From: Streptomyces sp. DH5
GTDB lineage: Bacteria > Actinomycetota > Actinomycetes > Streptomycetales > Streptomycetaceae
Length of the DNA stretch: 64,000 nt
Direction of reading: 5' to 3'
Assembly: GCF_020873915.1 (NCBI RefSeq)
Contig: NZ_JAHWGP010000035.1
Coordinates: forward strand, 25,054 to 89,053
Part shown: one piece after another, positions 50,117 to 58,855 of the stretch
Layout: each line of letters starts with the position of its first letter
How positions within the stretch are numbered: the first letter of the stretch is position 1
The notes under the pieces: model-generated
What the model was told of the DNA's origin: nothing
Database searches by the model: none
The model's input: the letters and a program-made list of their open reading frames with translations, nothing else
Program-made: the position numbers and the translations under genes

Positions 50117-51844
50117 ATGAGTCGCACCAGAACCGCGCTCCTCGCCGCCACGGCGCTGGTCGCAGGCGCCGCCGGGACGGCGATGGCAGCCGTCCCCGGC
50201 GACGTCGGCGCGGCCGCCGTCCCCTGCACCGTGGACTACACGGTGCAGAACCAGTGGGACACCGGCTTCACCGCGTCCGTGAAGGTCACCAACAACGGCG
50301 CCGCGAAGTCGTCGTGGTCGGTCAAGTGGTCCTACGCCGGCAACCAGAAGGTCACCAGCGGCTGGAACGCCAGGGTCACCCAGTCCGGCGCGGACGTCAC
50401 CGCCGCCAACGAGTCCTACAACGGCACCCTCGCCACCGGGGGTTCGGCCACCTTCGGCTTCCAGGGCACCTACAGCGGCAGCAACGCGGTCCCGGCCACC
50501 TTCACCCTCGACGGGGTGACCTGCAACGTCGACTCCGGCGGCCCGACCGATCCGCCGCCGGACCCGACCGATCCGCCGCCCGGCGACGGCGAGCGGGTCG
50601 ACAACCCCTACGACGGTGCCAAGGTGTACGTGAACCCGGAGTGGTCCGCGAACGCCGCCGCCGAACCGGGCGGCGACCGCATCGCCGACGAGCCGACCGG
50701 TGTCTGGTTGGACCGCATCGCGGCCATCACCGGCGCGGGCGGCAAGATGGGACTGCGCGAACACCTCGACGCGGCGCTGGAGCAGAAGGGCTCCGGCGAA
50801 CTGGTCTTCCAGGTCGTCATCTACAACCTGCCCGGCCGCGACTGCGCCGCCCTCGCCTCCAACGGTGAGCTCGGCCCGACGGAGATCGACCGGTACAAGA
50901 CCGAGTACATCGACCCGATCGCGGCGATCCTCGGCGACCCGAAGTACGCCTCGCTGCGGATCGTCACCACGGTCGAGATCGACTCCCTGCCCAACCTGGT
51001 CACCAACGTCAGTCCGCGGCCGACCGCCGTGGAGAACTGCGACGTCATGAAGGCCAACGGCAACTACGTGAAGGGCGTCGGCTACGCCCTGAACAAGCTC
51101 GGCGACGTGCCCAACGTCTACAACTACGTGGACGCCGGCCACCACGGCTGGCTGGGCTGGGACGACAACTTCGGCGCCTCCGCCGAGACGTTCAAGCAGG
51201 CCGCCACCGCCGAGGGCGCCACCGTCGCCGACGTGCACGGCTTCATCGCCAACACGGCCAACTACAGTGCGCTGAAGGAGGAGCACTTCTCCATCGGCGA
51301 CTCCGTGGCGGGCAAGTCGGTGCGCGAGTCGAAGTGGGTCAGCTGGAACCGTTACGTCGACGAGCTGTCGTACGCCCAGGCCCTGCGCGAGAAGCTGGTC
51401 TCGCTCGGCTTCGACTCGAAGATCGGCATGCTGATCGACACCTCCCGCAACGGCTGGGGCGGGGCGAACCGGCCCACCGGACCCGGCGCCACCACCAGCG
51501 TGGACACCTACGTCGACGGCGGACGCTACGACCGCCGGTTCAACACGGGCAACTGGTGCAACCAGTCGGGAGCCGGCCTCGGTGAGCGGCCCAAGGCTTC
51601 CCCCGAGCCCGGGATCGACGCCTATGTGTGGATGAAGCCCCCGGGCGAGTCCGACGGGGCGAGCAAGGCCATCGACAACGACGAGGGCAAGGGCTTCGAC
51701 CGGATGTGCGACCCGACGTACACCGGCAACCCGCGCAACGACAACAACATGTCGGGCGCCCTGCCCGACGCCCCGATCTCCGGGCACTGGTTCTCCGCCC
51801 AGTTCCAGGAGCTGATGAAGAACGCCTACCCGCCGCTGTCGTGA
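50117..51844 (+). CDS. Secreted GH6 cellobiohydrolase with N-terminal CBM2
   Basis: A 575-residue exocellulase acting from the non-reducing end. Signal peptide 1-34, CBM2 about 36-135 (CTVDYTVQNQWDTGFTASVK, then YSGSNAVPATFTLDGVTC), a PTDPPPDPTDPPPGDG linker, then the GH6 barrel: VVIYNLPGRDCAAL is signature 1, VTTVEIDSLPNLVTN and YNYVDAGHHGWLGW carry catalytic-site Asp residues, and MLIDTSRNGWGG is close to the end. ATG at 50117 follows ATAGGAAAC. It diverges from GH48 and works with it on opposite cellulose chain ends. Confidence 0.95.
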   Translation: MSRTRTALLAATALVAGAAGTAMAAVPGDVGAAAVPCTVDYTVQNQWDTGFTASVKVTNNGAAKSSWSVKWSYAGNQKVTSGWNARVTQSGADVTAANESYNGTLATGGSATFGFQGTYSGSNAVPATFTLDGVTCNVDSGGPTDPPPDPTDPPPGDGERVDNPYDGAKVYVNPEWSANAAAEPGGDRIADEPTGVWLDRIAAITGAGGKMGLREHLDAALEQKGSGELVFQVVIYNLPGRDCAALASNGELGPTEIDRYKTEYIDPIAAILGDPKYASLRIVTTVEIDSLPNLVTNVSPRPTAVENCDVMKANGNYVKGVGYALNKLGDVPNVYNYVDAGHHGWLGWDDNFGASAETFKQAATAEGATVADVHGFIANTANYSALKEEHFSIGDSVAGKSVRESKWVSWNRYVDELSYAQALREKLVSLGFDSKIGMLIDTSRNGWGGANRPTGPGATTSVDTYVDGGRYDRRFNTGNWCNQSGAGLGERPKASPEPGIDAYVWMKPPGESDGASKAIDNDEGKGFDRMCDPTYTGNPRNDNNMSGALPDAPISGHWFSAQFQELMKNAYPPLS

Positions 51845-51857
51845 CGGGCTGACCCCC

Positions 51858-51901
51858 GGTCCGCCGGGTCCCGGCCTCCCGGTGCCCGGACCCGGCGGAC
51901 C
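51858..51901 (+). terminator. Hairpin after the GH6 gene
   Basis: GGTCCGCCGGGTCC / GGACCCGGCGGACC, 14-bp perfect stem with a 16-base loop, 14 bases past the stop. Confidence 0.75.
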
Positions 51902-52008
51902 GCCGCACGCCCTCACCCCGGGCCGTCTTTGCGGAAGCGGCAACATCGTTTGCCCGCATCCGGTGCGTCGTCGCACGCTGGCGGCATCCGAGCGGAGAGG
52001 CTGACCCC

Positions 52009-52920
52009 ATGGCGCACCACCACGACAACGACCGGCACGGCCACGGCCAGGGCCACGGACACGGACACGGACACGACGGCGACATCGACTGGGCCGAGAT
52101 GGCCCACCTGCTCGAGACGCAGGCGGAACTCTTCACCCCGCTGTACGAGCACGCCCTGAGCTGGCTGGCGAAGGAGGTGACCGAACCGGGACTGATCGTG
52201 GACGCCGGCAGCGGCCCCGGCGTCATCGCGTGCCTGTTCGCCGACACCTTTCCCGGCGCGCGGGTGGTGGCCGTCGACGGCTCCGAGCCGCTGCTGGAGC
52301 GCGCCCGCGCCCGGGCGGAACGCGAGGGCGTCGCCGACCGGTTCGGCACCGTCGCCGGTGAACTCCCCGACGTGCTCGACGAACTGGACTACCCGGCCGA
52401 CCTGCTGTGGGCCAGCCGCAGTGTCCACCACCTGGGCGACCAGCGGGCCGCACTGGCCGCCTGCGCCGAGCGGCTCACTCCCGGCGGCACGCTCGCGGTG
52501 ATGGAGGGCGGACTGCCCGCCCGCTTCCTGCCCCGCGACATCGGGTTCGGCCGGCCCGGACTCCAGGCGCGCATCGACGCGGTGGAACAGGACCGGTTCA
52601 GTCGTATGCGCGCCGAACTGCCGGGCTCGGTGCCCGCCGTCGAGGACTGGCCCGCGCTGCTGGTCTCGGCCGGCCTGCGCCACACCCGCTCGCGCACCTT
52701 CCTGCTCGACCTGCCCGCCCCGGCCACGGACCGCGCCCGCGCCTACGTGACCGCCGCCCTCACCCACACCCGCGACCTCCTCGCCGAGGACCTCGACGCC
52801 GACGACCGCGCCACCCTCGACCGGCTCCTCGACCCCGACGACCGCGCGAGCGTGCACCACCGGCCGGACGTGTTCGTCCTCGCGGCCCACACGGTCCATT
52901 CGGCGGTGCGGCCCGTGTGA
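52009..52920 (+). CDS. SAM-dependent methyltransferase with a histidine-rich N-terminus
   Basis: A 303-residue protein. Residues 3-22 include nine histidines mixed with Gly and Asp, then IDWAEMAHLLETQAELFTP. The Rossmann core has LIVDAGSGPGVIACLF (motif I), VVAVDGSEPLLERAR (motif II), ASRSVHHLGD and LTPGGTLAVMEGGL. The substrate is unknown. The His run could bind Ni, Zn or Cu as in some metallochaperones; that is inference from composition. GAGAGGCTG is the only ribosome-site-like stretch before the ATG. Confidence 0.85.
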   Translation: MAHHHDNDRHGHGQGHGHGHGHDGDIDWAEMAHLLETQAELFTPLYEHALSWLAKEVTEPGLIVDAGSGPGVIACLFADTFPGARVVAVDGSEPLLERARARAEREGVADRFGTVAGELPDVLDELDYPADLLWASRSVHHLGDQRAALAACAERLTPGGTLAVMEGGLPARFLPRDIGFGRPGLQARIDAVEQDRFSRMRAELPGSVPAVEDWPALLVSAGLRHTRSRTFLLDLPAPATDRARAYVTAALTHTRDLLAEDLDADDRATLDRLLDPDDRASVHHRPDVFVLAAHTVHSAVRPV

Positions 52921-52924
52921 CGGC

Positions 52925-52955
52925 TTGACTTGGAGAACACTTCAACTGATGGACT
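52925..52955 (+). promoter_or_regulatory. Possible MerR-type promoter of the SDR gene
   Basis: TTGACT (52925-52930), 19 bases, TGGACT. The long spacer and the partial symmetry TTGACTTGGAG...CTTCAA resemble promoters activated by MerR-family regulators. No MerR gene lies in the window. Confidence 0.3.
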
Positions 52956-52987
52956 CCCCGGCACGCAACGAGACACAGGGGGTTCCC

Positions 52988-53692
52988 ATGACCGAGGACA
53001 CGCGGGTCACGCTTATCACCGGGGGTGGCAGCGGTATCGGCGCCGCCGTCGCACGGCGGCTGCTGGACCAGGGACAGCGGGTGGTCGTCACCGGGCGGGG
53101 GGAGGAGCGGCTGCGCAGTTTCGCCAAGGAACTGGGCGAGCCCGAAAGGCTGTTGACCGTTCGGGGCGATGCGTCGGACTACGACGACGTGCGCTCCGCG
53201 GTCGGCGCCGCGCTGAGGGAGTTCGGCCGGCTGGACACCGTCGTCGCCAACGCCGGCTTCGCCACCGGTGACTCGGTCGCGGAGGGAGACCCGGCCGGGT
53301 GGACCGGGATGGTACTGACCAACGTCCTCGGCCCCGCGCTGCTGATCAGGGCGTCCATCGACGCGCTGAGGGAGACCCGCGGACGCATCGTCCTGGTCGG
53401 CAGCGTCGCCGGGTTCGTGCCGACGCCGGGCAACCTGTACGGGGCGACCAAGTACGCAGTGACCGGGCTGGCCGAGAACACCCGGCGGCAGGTCACCGAG
53501 TGGGGCGTCGGCGTCACCCTGATCGCGCCCGGCCGGGTGGAGACCCCCTTCTGGGACGCCCACGGCAGCCTCCCGCCCGGCCACCTGCTCACCGCCGGCC
53601 AGATCGCCGACTCGATCGTGTGGGCCCTGTCGCAGCCGGCCGGAGTCGACGTCAACACCGTCGTCGTACGGCCCGTCGGGCAGCCCAACTAG
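52988..53692 (+). CDS. Short-chain dehydrogenase/reductase
   Basis: A 234-residue classical SDR. LITGGGSGIGAAVARRL is the NAD(P) site, VVANAGFATG the NAG motif, LVGSVAGFVPTPGNLYGATK holds catalytic Ser, Tyr and Lys, and IAPGRVETPFWDAHG follows. A basic residue after the Gly-rich loop (VVTGRGEERL) favours NADPH. Substrate unknown. The ATG has a weak ribosome site (GGGGGTT). It is convergent with an aldo/keto reductase across a shared hairpin. Confidence 0.88.
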   Translation: MTEDTRVTLITGGGSGIGAAVARRLLDQGQRVVVTGRGEERLRSFAKELGEPERLLTVRGDASDYDDVRSAVGAALREFGRLDTVVANAGFATGDSVAEGDPAGWTGMVLTNVLGPALLIRASIDALRETRGRIVLVGSVAGFVPTPGNLYGATKYAVTGLAENTRRQVTEWGVGVTLIAPGRVETPFWDAHGSLPPGHLLTAGQIADSIVWALSQPAGVDVNTVVVRPVGQPN

Positions 53693-53698
53693 ACACGG

Positions 53699-53729
53699 GG
53701 CCGGCCTCCCCGCGTCGGGGAGGCCGGCC
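53699..53729. terminator. Bidirectional terminator between SDR and AKR genes
   Basis: GGCCGGCCTCCCC / GGGGAGGCCGGCC, 13-bp perfect stem with a 5-base loop, lying 7 bases from one stop and 14 from the other. Confidence 0.8.
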
Positions 53730-53742
53730 ATGTGCCGTGCCG

Positions 53743-54576
53743 TCAGCCGGCGTTGAACTCCGCCGGGTCGGGGCCCAGCCGCCGGTCCTCGTTGAGGGCG
53801 CTGATCGCGGCGAGGTCCTCGTCGTCCAGGCTGAAGCCGAAGACGTCGATGTTCTCCGCGATCCGCGACGGCGTCACCGACTTCGGGATGACGACGTTGC
53901 CCAGCTGGAGGTGCCAGCGCAGCACCACCTGGGCCGGTGTGCGGCCGTGCTTCCGGGCGATCGCCACGATCGCCGGGATCTCCAGGATGCCCTTGCCGGA
54001 CCCGAGCGGCGACCACGCCTCGGTGGCGACGCCCTGCTCGGCGTGGTACTCACGCGCGGCGTGCTGCTGGAGGTGGGGGTGCAGTTCGATCTGGTTGACC
54101 GCCGGGACGACGGACGTCTCGGCGATCAGGTGGGCCAGGTGCTCCGGCAGGAAGTTGGACACGCCGACGGCGCGGATCCGGCCGTCGGCGTGCAGCTTCT
54201 CGAACGCCTTGTACGTGTCGACGTAGCGTCCCCGGGCGGGCGTCGGCCAGTGGATGAGGTACAGGTCCACGTAGTCGAGGCCGAGCTTCGACAGGGACGA
54301 CTCGAAGGCCCGCAGGGTGGAGTCGTACCCCTGGTCGCTGTTCCAGAGCTTGGTGGTGACGAACAGGTCCTCGCGCGGGACGCCCGAGCGCGCGATCGCC
54401 CGGCCGGTGCCCTCCTCGTTGCCGTAGACCGCCGCGGTGTCGATGCTGCGGTAGCCCTCCTCCAGCGCCGTCGCCACGGCCGTCTCGGCCTCCGTGTCCG
54501 GCACCTGCCAGACGCCGAACCCCAACTGGGGCATCTCGACGCCGTTGTTCAGGATGATCGGGGGGACCTTGCTCAC
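53743..54576 (-). CDS. Aldo/keto reductase (2,5-diketogluconate reductase-like)
   Basis: A 277-residue NADPH-dependent reductase. The catalytic tetrad is visible: Asp in SIDTAAVYGNEEG with Tyr, Lys in FVTTKLWN and His in LYLIHWPTP; IPKSVTPSRIAEN binds the cofactor phosphate. Members reduce aldehydes and small ketones. ATG at 54576 follows GGATCGAGAG. It is separate from FadD upstream. Confidence 0.9.
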   Translation of the reverse strand: MSKVPPIILNNGVEMPQLGFGVWQVPDTEAETAVATALEEGYRSIDTAAVYGNEEGTGRAIARSGVPREDLFVTTKLWNSDQGYDSTLRAFESSLSKLGLDYVDLYLIHWPTPARGRYVDTYKAFEKLHADGRIRAVGVSNFLPEHLAHLIAETSVVPAVNQIELHPHLQQHAAREYHAEQGVATEAWSPLGSGKGILEIPAIVAIARKHGRTPAQVVLRWHLQLGNVVIPKSVTPSRIAENIDVFGFSLDDEDLAAISALNEDRRLGPDPAEFNAG

Positions 54577-54670
54577 GAGCTCTCTCGATCCTTCGGTTGG
54601 GGTCGGCTGTCACACCTGCTACCCCCATCGTCAACGATCACGACCCGTGGCGCATTCCCGACCGGAGAAA

Positions 54671-56497
54671 TCACGCACGGTAGAGCGCCTCGACCTCCTC
54701 CCCGTACGCCTTCTCGATCGCCCTGCGCTTCAGTTTCAGCGACGGTGTGAGCAGTCCGTGCTCCTCGCTGAACGGCTGCGCCAGGATGCGGAAGGTGCGG
54801 ATCGACTCGGTCTGCGAGACCAGCGTGTTGGCCGTGACCACCGCGCGCCGCACCTCCGTCTCCAGGTCCGCGTCGCGCACCAGCTCGGCCGGCGGCATCG
54901 GCGCCTTGCCGCGCATCGCCAGCCAGTGCTCCACGGCCTCCTGGTCGAGGGTGACCAGGGCGGCGACGTACGGGCGGTCGTTGCCGACCACGATGCACTG
55001 GTTGACCAGCGGATGGTCCCGCACCCGCTCCTCCAGCACCGCCGGGGAGACGCTCTTGCCGCCGGAGGTCACCAGGATCTCCTTCTTGCGCCCGGTGATG
55101 GTCAAGTAACCGTCCTCGTCCAGGGATCCGAGGTCACCGGTGGCCAGCCAGCCGTCGTGCAGGGTCTCGTCGGTGGCCTTGGCGTTGTTCAGGTAGCCCT
55201 GGAAGACGTTGTCGCCGCGCAGCCAGATCTCGCCGTCGTCCGCGATGTGCACGGTGACCCCGGGCACGGGCAGGCCGACCGTGCCGAAACGGGTGCGCTC
55301 GGGCGGATTGGCGACCGCCGCCGCCGTCGACTCGGTGAGACCGTACCCCTCGTGGACGTGCACGCCGGCCCCGGCGAAGAACAGCCCGAGCCGGCGGTCC
55401 ATCGCCGAACCGCCCGACATGGCGTGCCGGATCCTGCCGCCCATCGCCGCGCGCATCCTGCCGTAGACGAGCTTGTCGAAGAGCTGGTGCTGCATCCGCA
55501 GCGACGCCGAGGGGCCGGGCCCGGTGCCCCAGGTCTTCGCCTCCATGGCGTCCGCGTACCTGATGGCCACGTCGACGGCCTTCTCGAAGGGCCCGGAGCG
55601 GCCCTCGCGTTCCGCCTTGCGCCGCGCCGCGTTGTACACCTTCTCGAAGATGTACGGCACCGCCAGGAAGAACGTCGGCCGGAAGGCGGCCAGATCGGGC
55701 AGCAGGGCCGCCGCGTGCAGCTGCGGCTGGTGACCGAACCGCACCTTCCCGCGGATCGCCGCGACCTGCACCATCCGCCCGAAGACGTGCGCGAGCGGCA
55801 GGAACAGCAGCGTCGACGCCTCCTCGCCCCCGCGCGAGTGGAACACCGGCTCCCAGCGTGCGACGACGGTGTCCGCCTCGTACATGAAGTTGCCGTGCGT
55901 GAGCACACAGCCCTTGGGGCGGCCGGTGGTGCCCGAGGTGTAGATGACCGTCGCCACCGAGTCGGGCGTGACCGCCTGACGGTGCCGGTGCACCACCTCG
56001 TCGTCGAGGTGGGCGCCCGCGTCGTACAGCTCCTGCACCGCGCCGGCGTCGAGCTGCCACAGCCGGCGCATCCGGGGCAGCCGGTCGATGACGGTGGCGA
56101 TGGTCATCGCGTGGTCCTCGTGCTCCACGATCGCGGCCGTCACTTGGGCGTCGTGCAGCATCCAGAAGCACTGCTCGGCCGACGACGTGGGATAGACGGG
56201 CACCACCTGCGCGCCGACGGTCCACAGCGCGAAGTCGAACAGCGTCCACTCGTACCGGGTGCGGGACATGAGCGCGACCCGGTCGCCGAACCGGATGCCG
56301 CCCGCGAGCAGGCCCTTGGCGAGGGCGAGCACCTCGTCGCGGAACTCGGCGGCGGACACGTCCCGCCAGCGGCCGGTGTCGTCCTTGCGGCCGAGCGCCA
56401 CCCGCGAGGGGTCCTCCTCGGCGTACCGGAAGACCACGTCGGCCAGACCGCCCACCGGAGGCTCCAAGGCCAACGGAGGGTTGGTGATTTCGCGCAA
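54671..56497 (-). CDS. Long-chain fatty acid-CoA ligase (FadD/AMP-forming)
   Basis: A 608-residue adenylate-forming enzyme that activates fatty acids to acyl-CoA. Core motifs are VIYTSGTTGRPKGCVLTHGN (P-loop), YGLTESTAAAVANP, WLATGDLGSLDEDGYL and GRKKEILVTSGGKSVSP. It resembles the FadD15 group. The start is a TTG at 56497 (LREITNPPLALEPP) with GGGGAGCGGGG ahead; no ATG or GTG is suitably placed. An inverted repeat about 200 bases upstream may be its operator. Confidence 0.9.
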   Translation of the reverse strand: MREITNPPLALEPPVGGLADVVFRYAEEDPSRVALGRKDDTGRWRDVSAAEFRDEVLALAKGLLAGGIRFGDRVALMSRTRYEWTLFDFALWTVGAQVVPVYPTSSAEQCFWMLHDAQVTAAIVEHEDHAMTIATVIDRLPRMRRLWQLDAGAVQELYDAGAHLDDEVVHRHRQAVTPDSVATVIYTSGTTGRPKGCVLTHGNFMYEADTVVARWEPVFHSRGGEEASTLLFLPLAHVFGRMVQVAAIRGKVRFGHQPQLHAAALLPDLAAFRPTFFLAVPYIFEKVYNAARRKAEREGRSGPFEKAVDVAIRYADAMEAKTWGTGPGPSASLRMQHQLFDKLVYGRMRAAMGGRIRHAMSGGSAMDRRLGLFFAGAGVHVHEGYGLTESTAAAVANPPERTRFGTVGLPVPGVTVHIADDGEIWLRGDNVFQGYLNNAKATDETLHDGWLATGDLGSLDEDGYLTITGRKKEILVTSGGKSVSPAVLEERVRDHPLVNQCIVVGNDRPYVAALVTLDQEAVEHWLAMRGKAPMPPAELVRDADLETEVRRAVVTANTLVSQTESIRTFRILAQPFSEEHGLLTPSLKLKRRAIEKAYGEEVEALYRA

Positions 56498-56801
56498 ACC
56501 CCGCTCCCCGCTCCTCGGCGTCCGGACTGCCGCGGGACGACGCCGTCCCGCGGGGCGCCGTGAAAGCTACCCCACGGGGACGGAGGGCGGGAGGGGGCCG
56601 GAAATCCCGCGCGGCTCCCGTCCGCGCTGGTCAGGGGAGGAGAATGCGCGCACAAGGGGAAGGGCCGGACAGAAACCTGACCGCGGAGTAAGTTTCGGTG
56701 GAACTATCTCCACCGAATCTGTACGACCCCATGACCCGCCCTTGGGACGGCGCGGAAGTCCCACTCCCGCCGGCGCGCGCACCGGCCGGACCGTCACCCC
56801 C
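56498..56801. other. Intergenic region between LysR and FadD genes
   Basis: No credible gene. The main structure is the dyad TTCGGTGGA-N6-TCCACCGAA at 56694-56717 in an otherwise AT-richer patch. It could be an operator for fadD or the terminator of the LysR gene. The rest is GC-rich leader. Confidence 0.5.
56694..56717. promoter_or_regulatory. Perfect 9-bp inverted repeat upstream of fadD
   Basis: TTCGGTGGA / TCCACCGAA with ACTATC between. AT-rich centre, 24-base span and absence of a T-tract favour a protein-binding site over a terminator. Confidence 0.45.
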
Positions 56802-57674
56802 TCACCCCCGTCCGCCGCGGTGCAGCCGGTCGCCGCCCGCCAGGATCGCCGCCGCCAGCGCGTCGGCGGCGCCCCGCGCGGCGGGCCGGTGCCGGCCGTG
56901 CACCACCACGAAGTCCACCTCGCCCGGCTGCGGCAGCCCCGCACGGTCCGGCATCCGCTCCAGCCCCGGCGGGACCAGTCCCCGCGAGTGCACCATCACG
57001 CCCAGCCCGGCGCGGGCCGCCGCGAGCAGACCGTTGAGACTGCCGCTGGTGCAGACGATCCGCCACTGACGGCCCTCCCGTTCCAGTGCCCGCAGGGCCA
57101 GGGCCCGGGTGATGCCCGGCGGCGGGTAGACGATCAGCGGCACCGGACGGCCCGGGTCCAGGCGCAGTCCCGGCCTGCCGATCCACACCAGCTCGTCGTG
57201 CCAGACCAGCTCGCCCCGGGGATCCTCCGGCCGCCGCTTGGCGAGCACCAGGTCGAGTCCGCCCGCGGCGAGCTGCTCGTGCAGGATGCCCGACAGCTCG
57301 ACCGTCAGCTCCAGGTCGACCTCGGGGTGCTCGTGCCGGAACCGCCCGAGGATCTCCGGCAGCCGGGTCAGGACGAAGTCCTCCGACGCGCCGAACCGCA
57401 GCCGCCCCCGCAACCGCGTCCCGGTGAAGAACTGCGTCGCCTGCTCGTGTACGTCCAGGATGCGCCGCGCGAAGCCCAGCATGGCCTCGCCGTCCTCGGT
57501 CAGCTCCACCGAGTGCGTGTCCCGGCTGAACAGCTGCCGTCCGGTCGCCGCCTCCAGCCGCCGCACGTGCTGGCTCACCGTCGACTGGCGCAGCCCGAGC
57601 CGCCGCGCCGCCTGTGTGAAGCTCAGCGTCTGCGCCACCGACAGGAACGTCCGCAGCTGGGTCGGGTCGTACAT
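56802..57674 (-). CDS. LysR-family transcriptional regulator
   Basis: A 290-residue LTTR. The winged helix-turn-helix is LRTFLSVAQTLSFTQAARRL, GLRQSTVSQHVRRLEAATGR; the co-inducer domain starts GRLRFGASEDFVLTRLPEIL and extends to about 265. ATG at 57674. It diverges from the BASS transporter with 122 bases between, the classic arrangement in which a LysR regulator controls the neighbour and itself. Confidence 0.92.
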   Translation of the reverse strand: MYDPTQLRTFLSVAQTLSFTQAARRLGLRQSTVSQHVRRLEAATGRQLFSRDTHSVELTEDGEAMLGFARRILDVHEQATQFFTGTRLRGRLRFGASEDFVLTRLPEILGRFRHEHPEVDLELTVELSGILHEQLAAGGLDLVLAKRRPEDPRGELVWHDELVWIGRPGLRLDPGRPVPLIVYPPPGITRALALRALEREGRQWRIVCTSGSLNGLLAAARAGLGVMVHSRGLVPPGLERMPDRAGLPQPGEVDFVVVHGRHRPAARGAADALAAAILAGGDRLHRGGRG

Positions 57675-57796
57675 GCCACCTCAGCCTAGCCGCGCCCATC
57701 GCGGAACGTGATGGCAGTGAGAGCGGTGTACCGGATTCCCGATCACGGGCGGGGGGAGCAGGATGGGACGGCACGATTCCGGCAGGGAGCAAGCAG

Positions 57797-58855
57797 ATGA
57801 GCACCGTGAAACGCCCGCACTGGCCGAGTCGGACACCGGTCGACCCGTACATCCTGCTCCTCCTCGCCACGGTGGGGTTCGCCGCGCTGCTGCCCGCCCG
57901 GGGGACGGGCGCGGACATCGCCTCCGGTGCCTCGACCGCCGCCGTCGCGCTGCTCTTCTTCCTCTACGGTGCCCGCCTCTCCACCCGTGAGGCGCTGGAC
58001 GGGCTGAAGCACTGGCGCCTCCACGTCACCGTGCTGGCCTGCACCTTCGTCGTCTTCCCGGTACTGGGTCTCGCCGCCCGCGGACTCGTCCCGGTGCTCC
58101 TGACCGACCCGCTGTACCAGGGCCTGCTCTTCCTCACCCTGGTCCCGTCGACCATCCAGTCCTCGATCGCCTTCACCTCCGTCGCCCGCGGCAACGTGCC
58201 CGCCGCGATCTGCGCCGGCTCCTTCTCCTCGCTGGCCGGCATCGTCCTCACCCCGCTGCTCGCGGCGGTGCTGCTGGGCGGCGGCGGGGGAGGGTTCTCC
58301 GGGGATTCGGTGCTGAAGATCGTGCTCCAGCTATTGGTGCCGTTCGTCGCCGGGCAGTTGTCGCGCCGCTGGATCGGCGGGTTCATCGCCCGCCACCGCA
58401 AGGTGCTGGGGCTGGTCGACCGCGGCTCGATCCTGCTGGTCGTCTACGCCGCGTTCAGCGCGGGCATGGTGCAGGGCATCTGGAGCCGGGTGAGCCCCGC
58501 CCGGCTCGGCACCCTGCTCGCCGTCGAGGCCGTCCTGCTCGCCGTGATGCTGCTGCTGACCTGGTACGGGGCCAAGGCGCTGCGGTTCGGCAGAGCGGAC
58601 CGGATCGTCATCCAGTTCGCCGGCTCGAAGAAGTCGCTCGCCGCCGGACTGCCCATGGCGAGCGTGCTGTTCGGGGCGCAGGCCGCGCTCGCCGTGCTGC
58701 CGCTGATGCTGTTCCACCAGATGCAGCTGATGGTGTGCGCGGTCATCGCCGAACGCCGCTCGCACGACCCCGTCGAGGAGGCCGGCGGGATCAGTGCCGC
58801 GGACCGAGCCGGACCGTCAGGAACCGGGGCCGGTACAGGGACACGTTCCGGCTGA
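57797..58855 (+). CDS. Bile acid:sodium symporter family transporter (BASS)
   Basis: A 352-residue membrane protein with about ten hydrophobic segments, starting DPYILLLLATVGFAALLPAR. The crossover motif region LVPSTIQSSIAFTSVARGNV and GSKKSLAAGLPMASVLFGAQ match the SBF-like CPA group used for organic anions. In bacteria the substrates are usually carboxylates rather than bile acids. GGCAGGGAG precedes the ATG. Its last 65 bases are antisense to the end of the DUF4185 gene. Confidence 0.88.
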   Translation: MSTVKRPHWPSRTPVDPYILLLLATVGFAALLPARGTGADIASGASTAAVALLFFLYGARLSTREALDGLKHWRLHVTVLACTFVVFPVLGLAARGLVPVLLTDPLYQGLLFLTLVPSTIQSSIAFTSVARGNVPAAICAGSFSSLAGIVLTPLLAAVLLGGGGGGFSGDSVLKIVLQLLVPFVAGQLSRRWIGGFIARHRKVLGLVDRGSILLVVYAAFSAGMVQGIWSRVSPARLGTLLAVEAVLLAVMLLLTWYGAKALRFGRADRIVIQFAGSKKSLAAGLPMASVLFGAQAALAVLPLMLFHQMQLMVCAVIAERRSHDPVEEAGGISAADRAGPSGTGAGTGTRSG

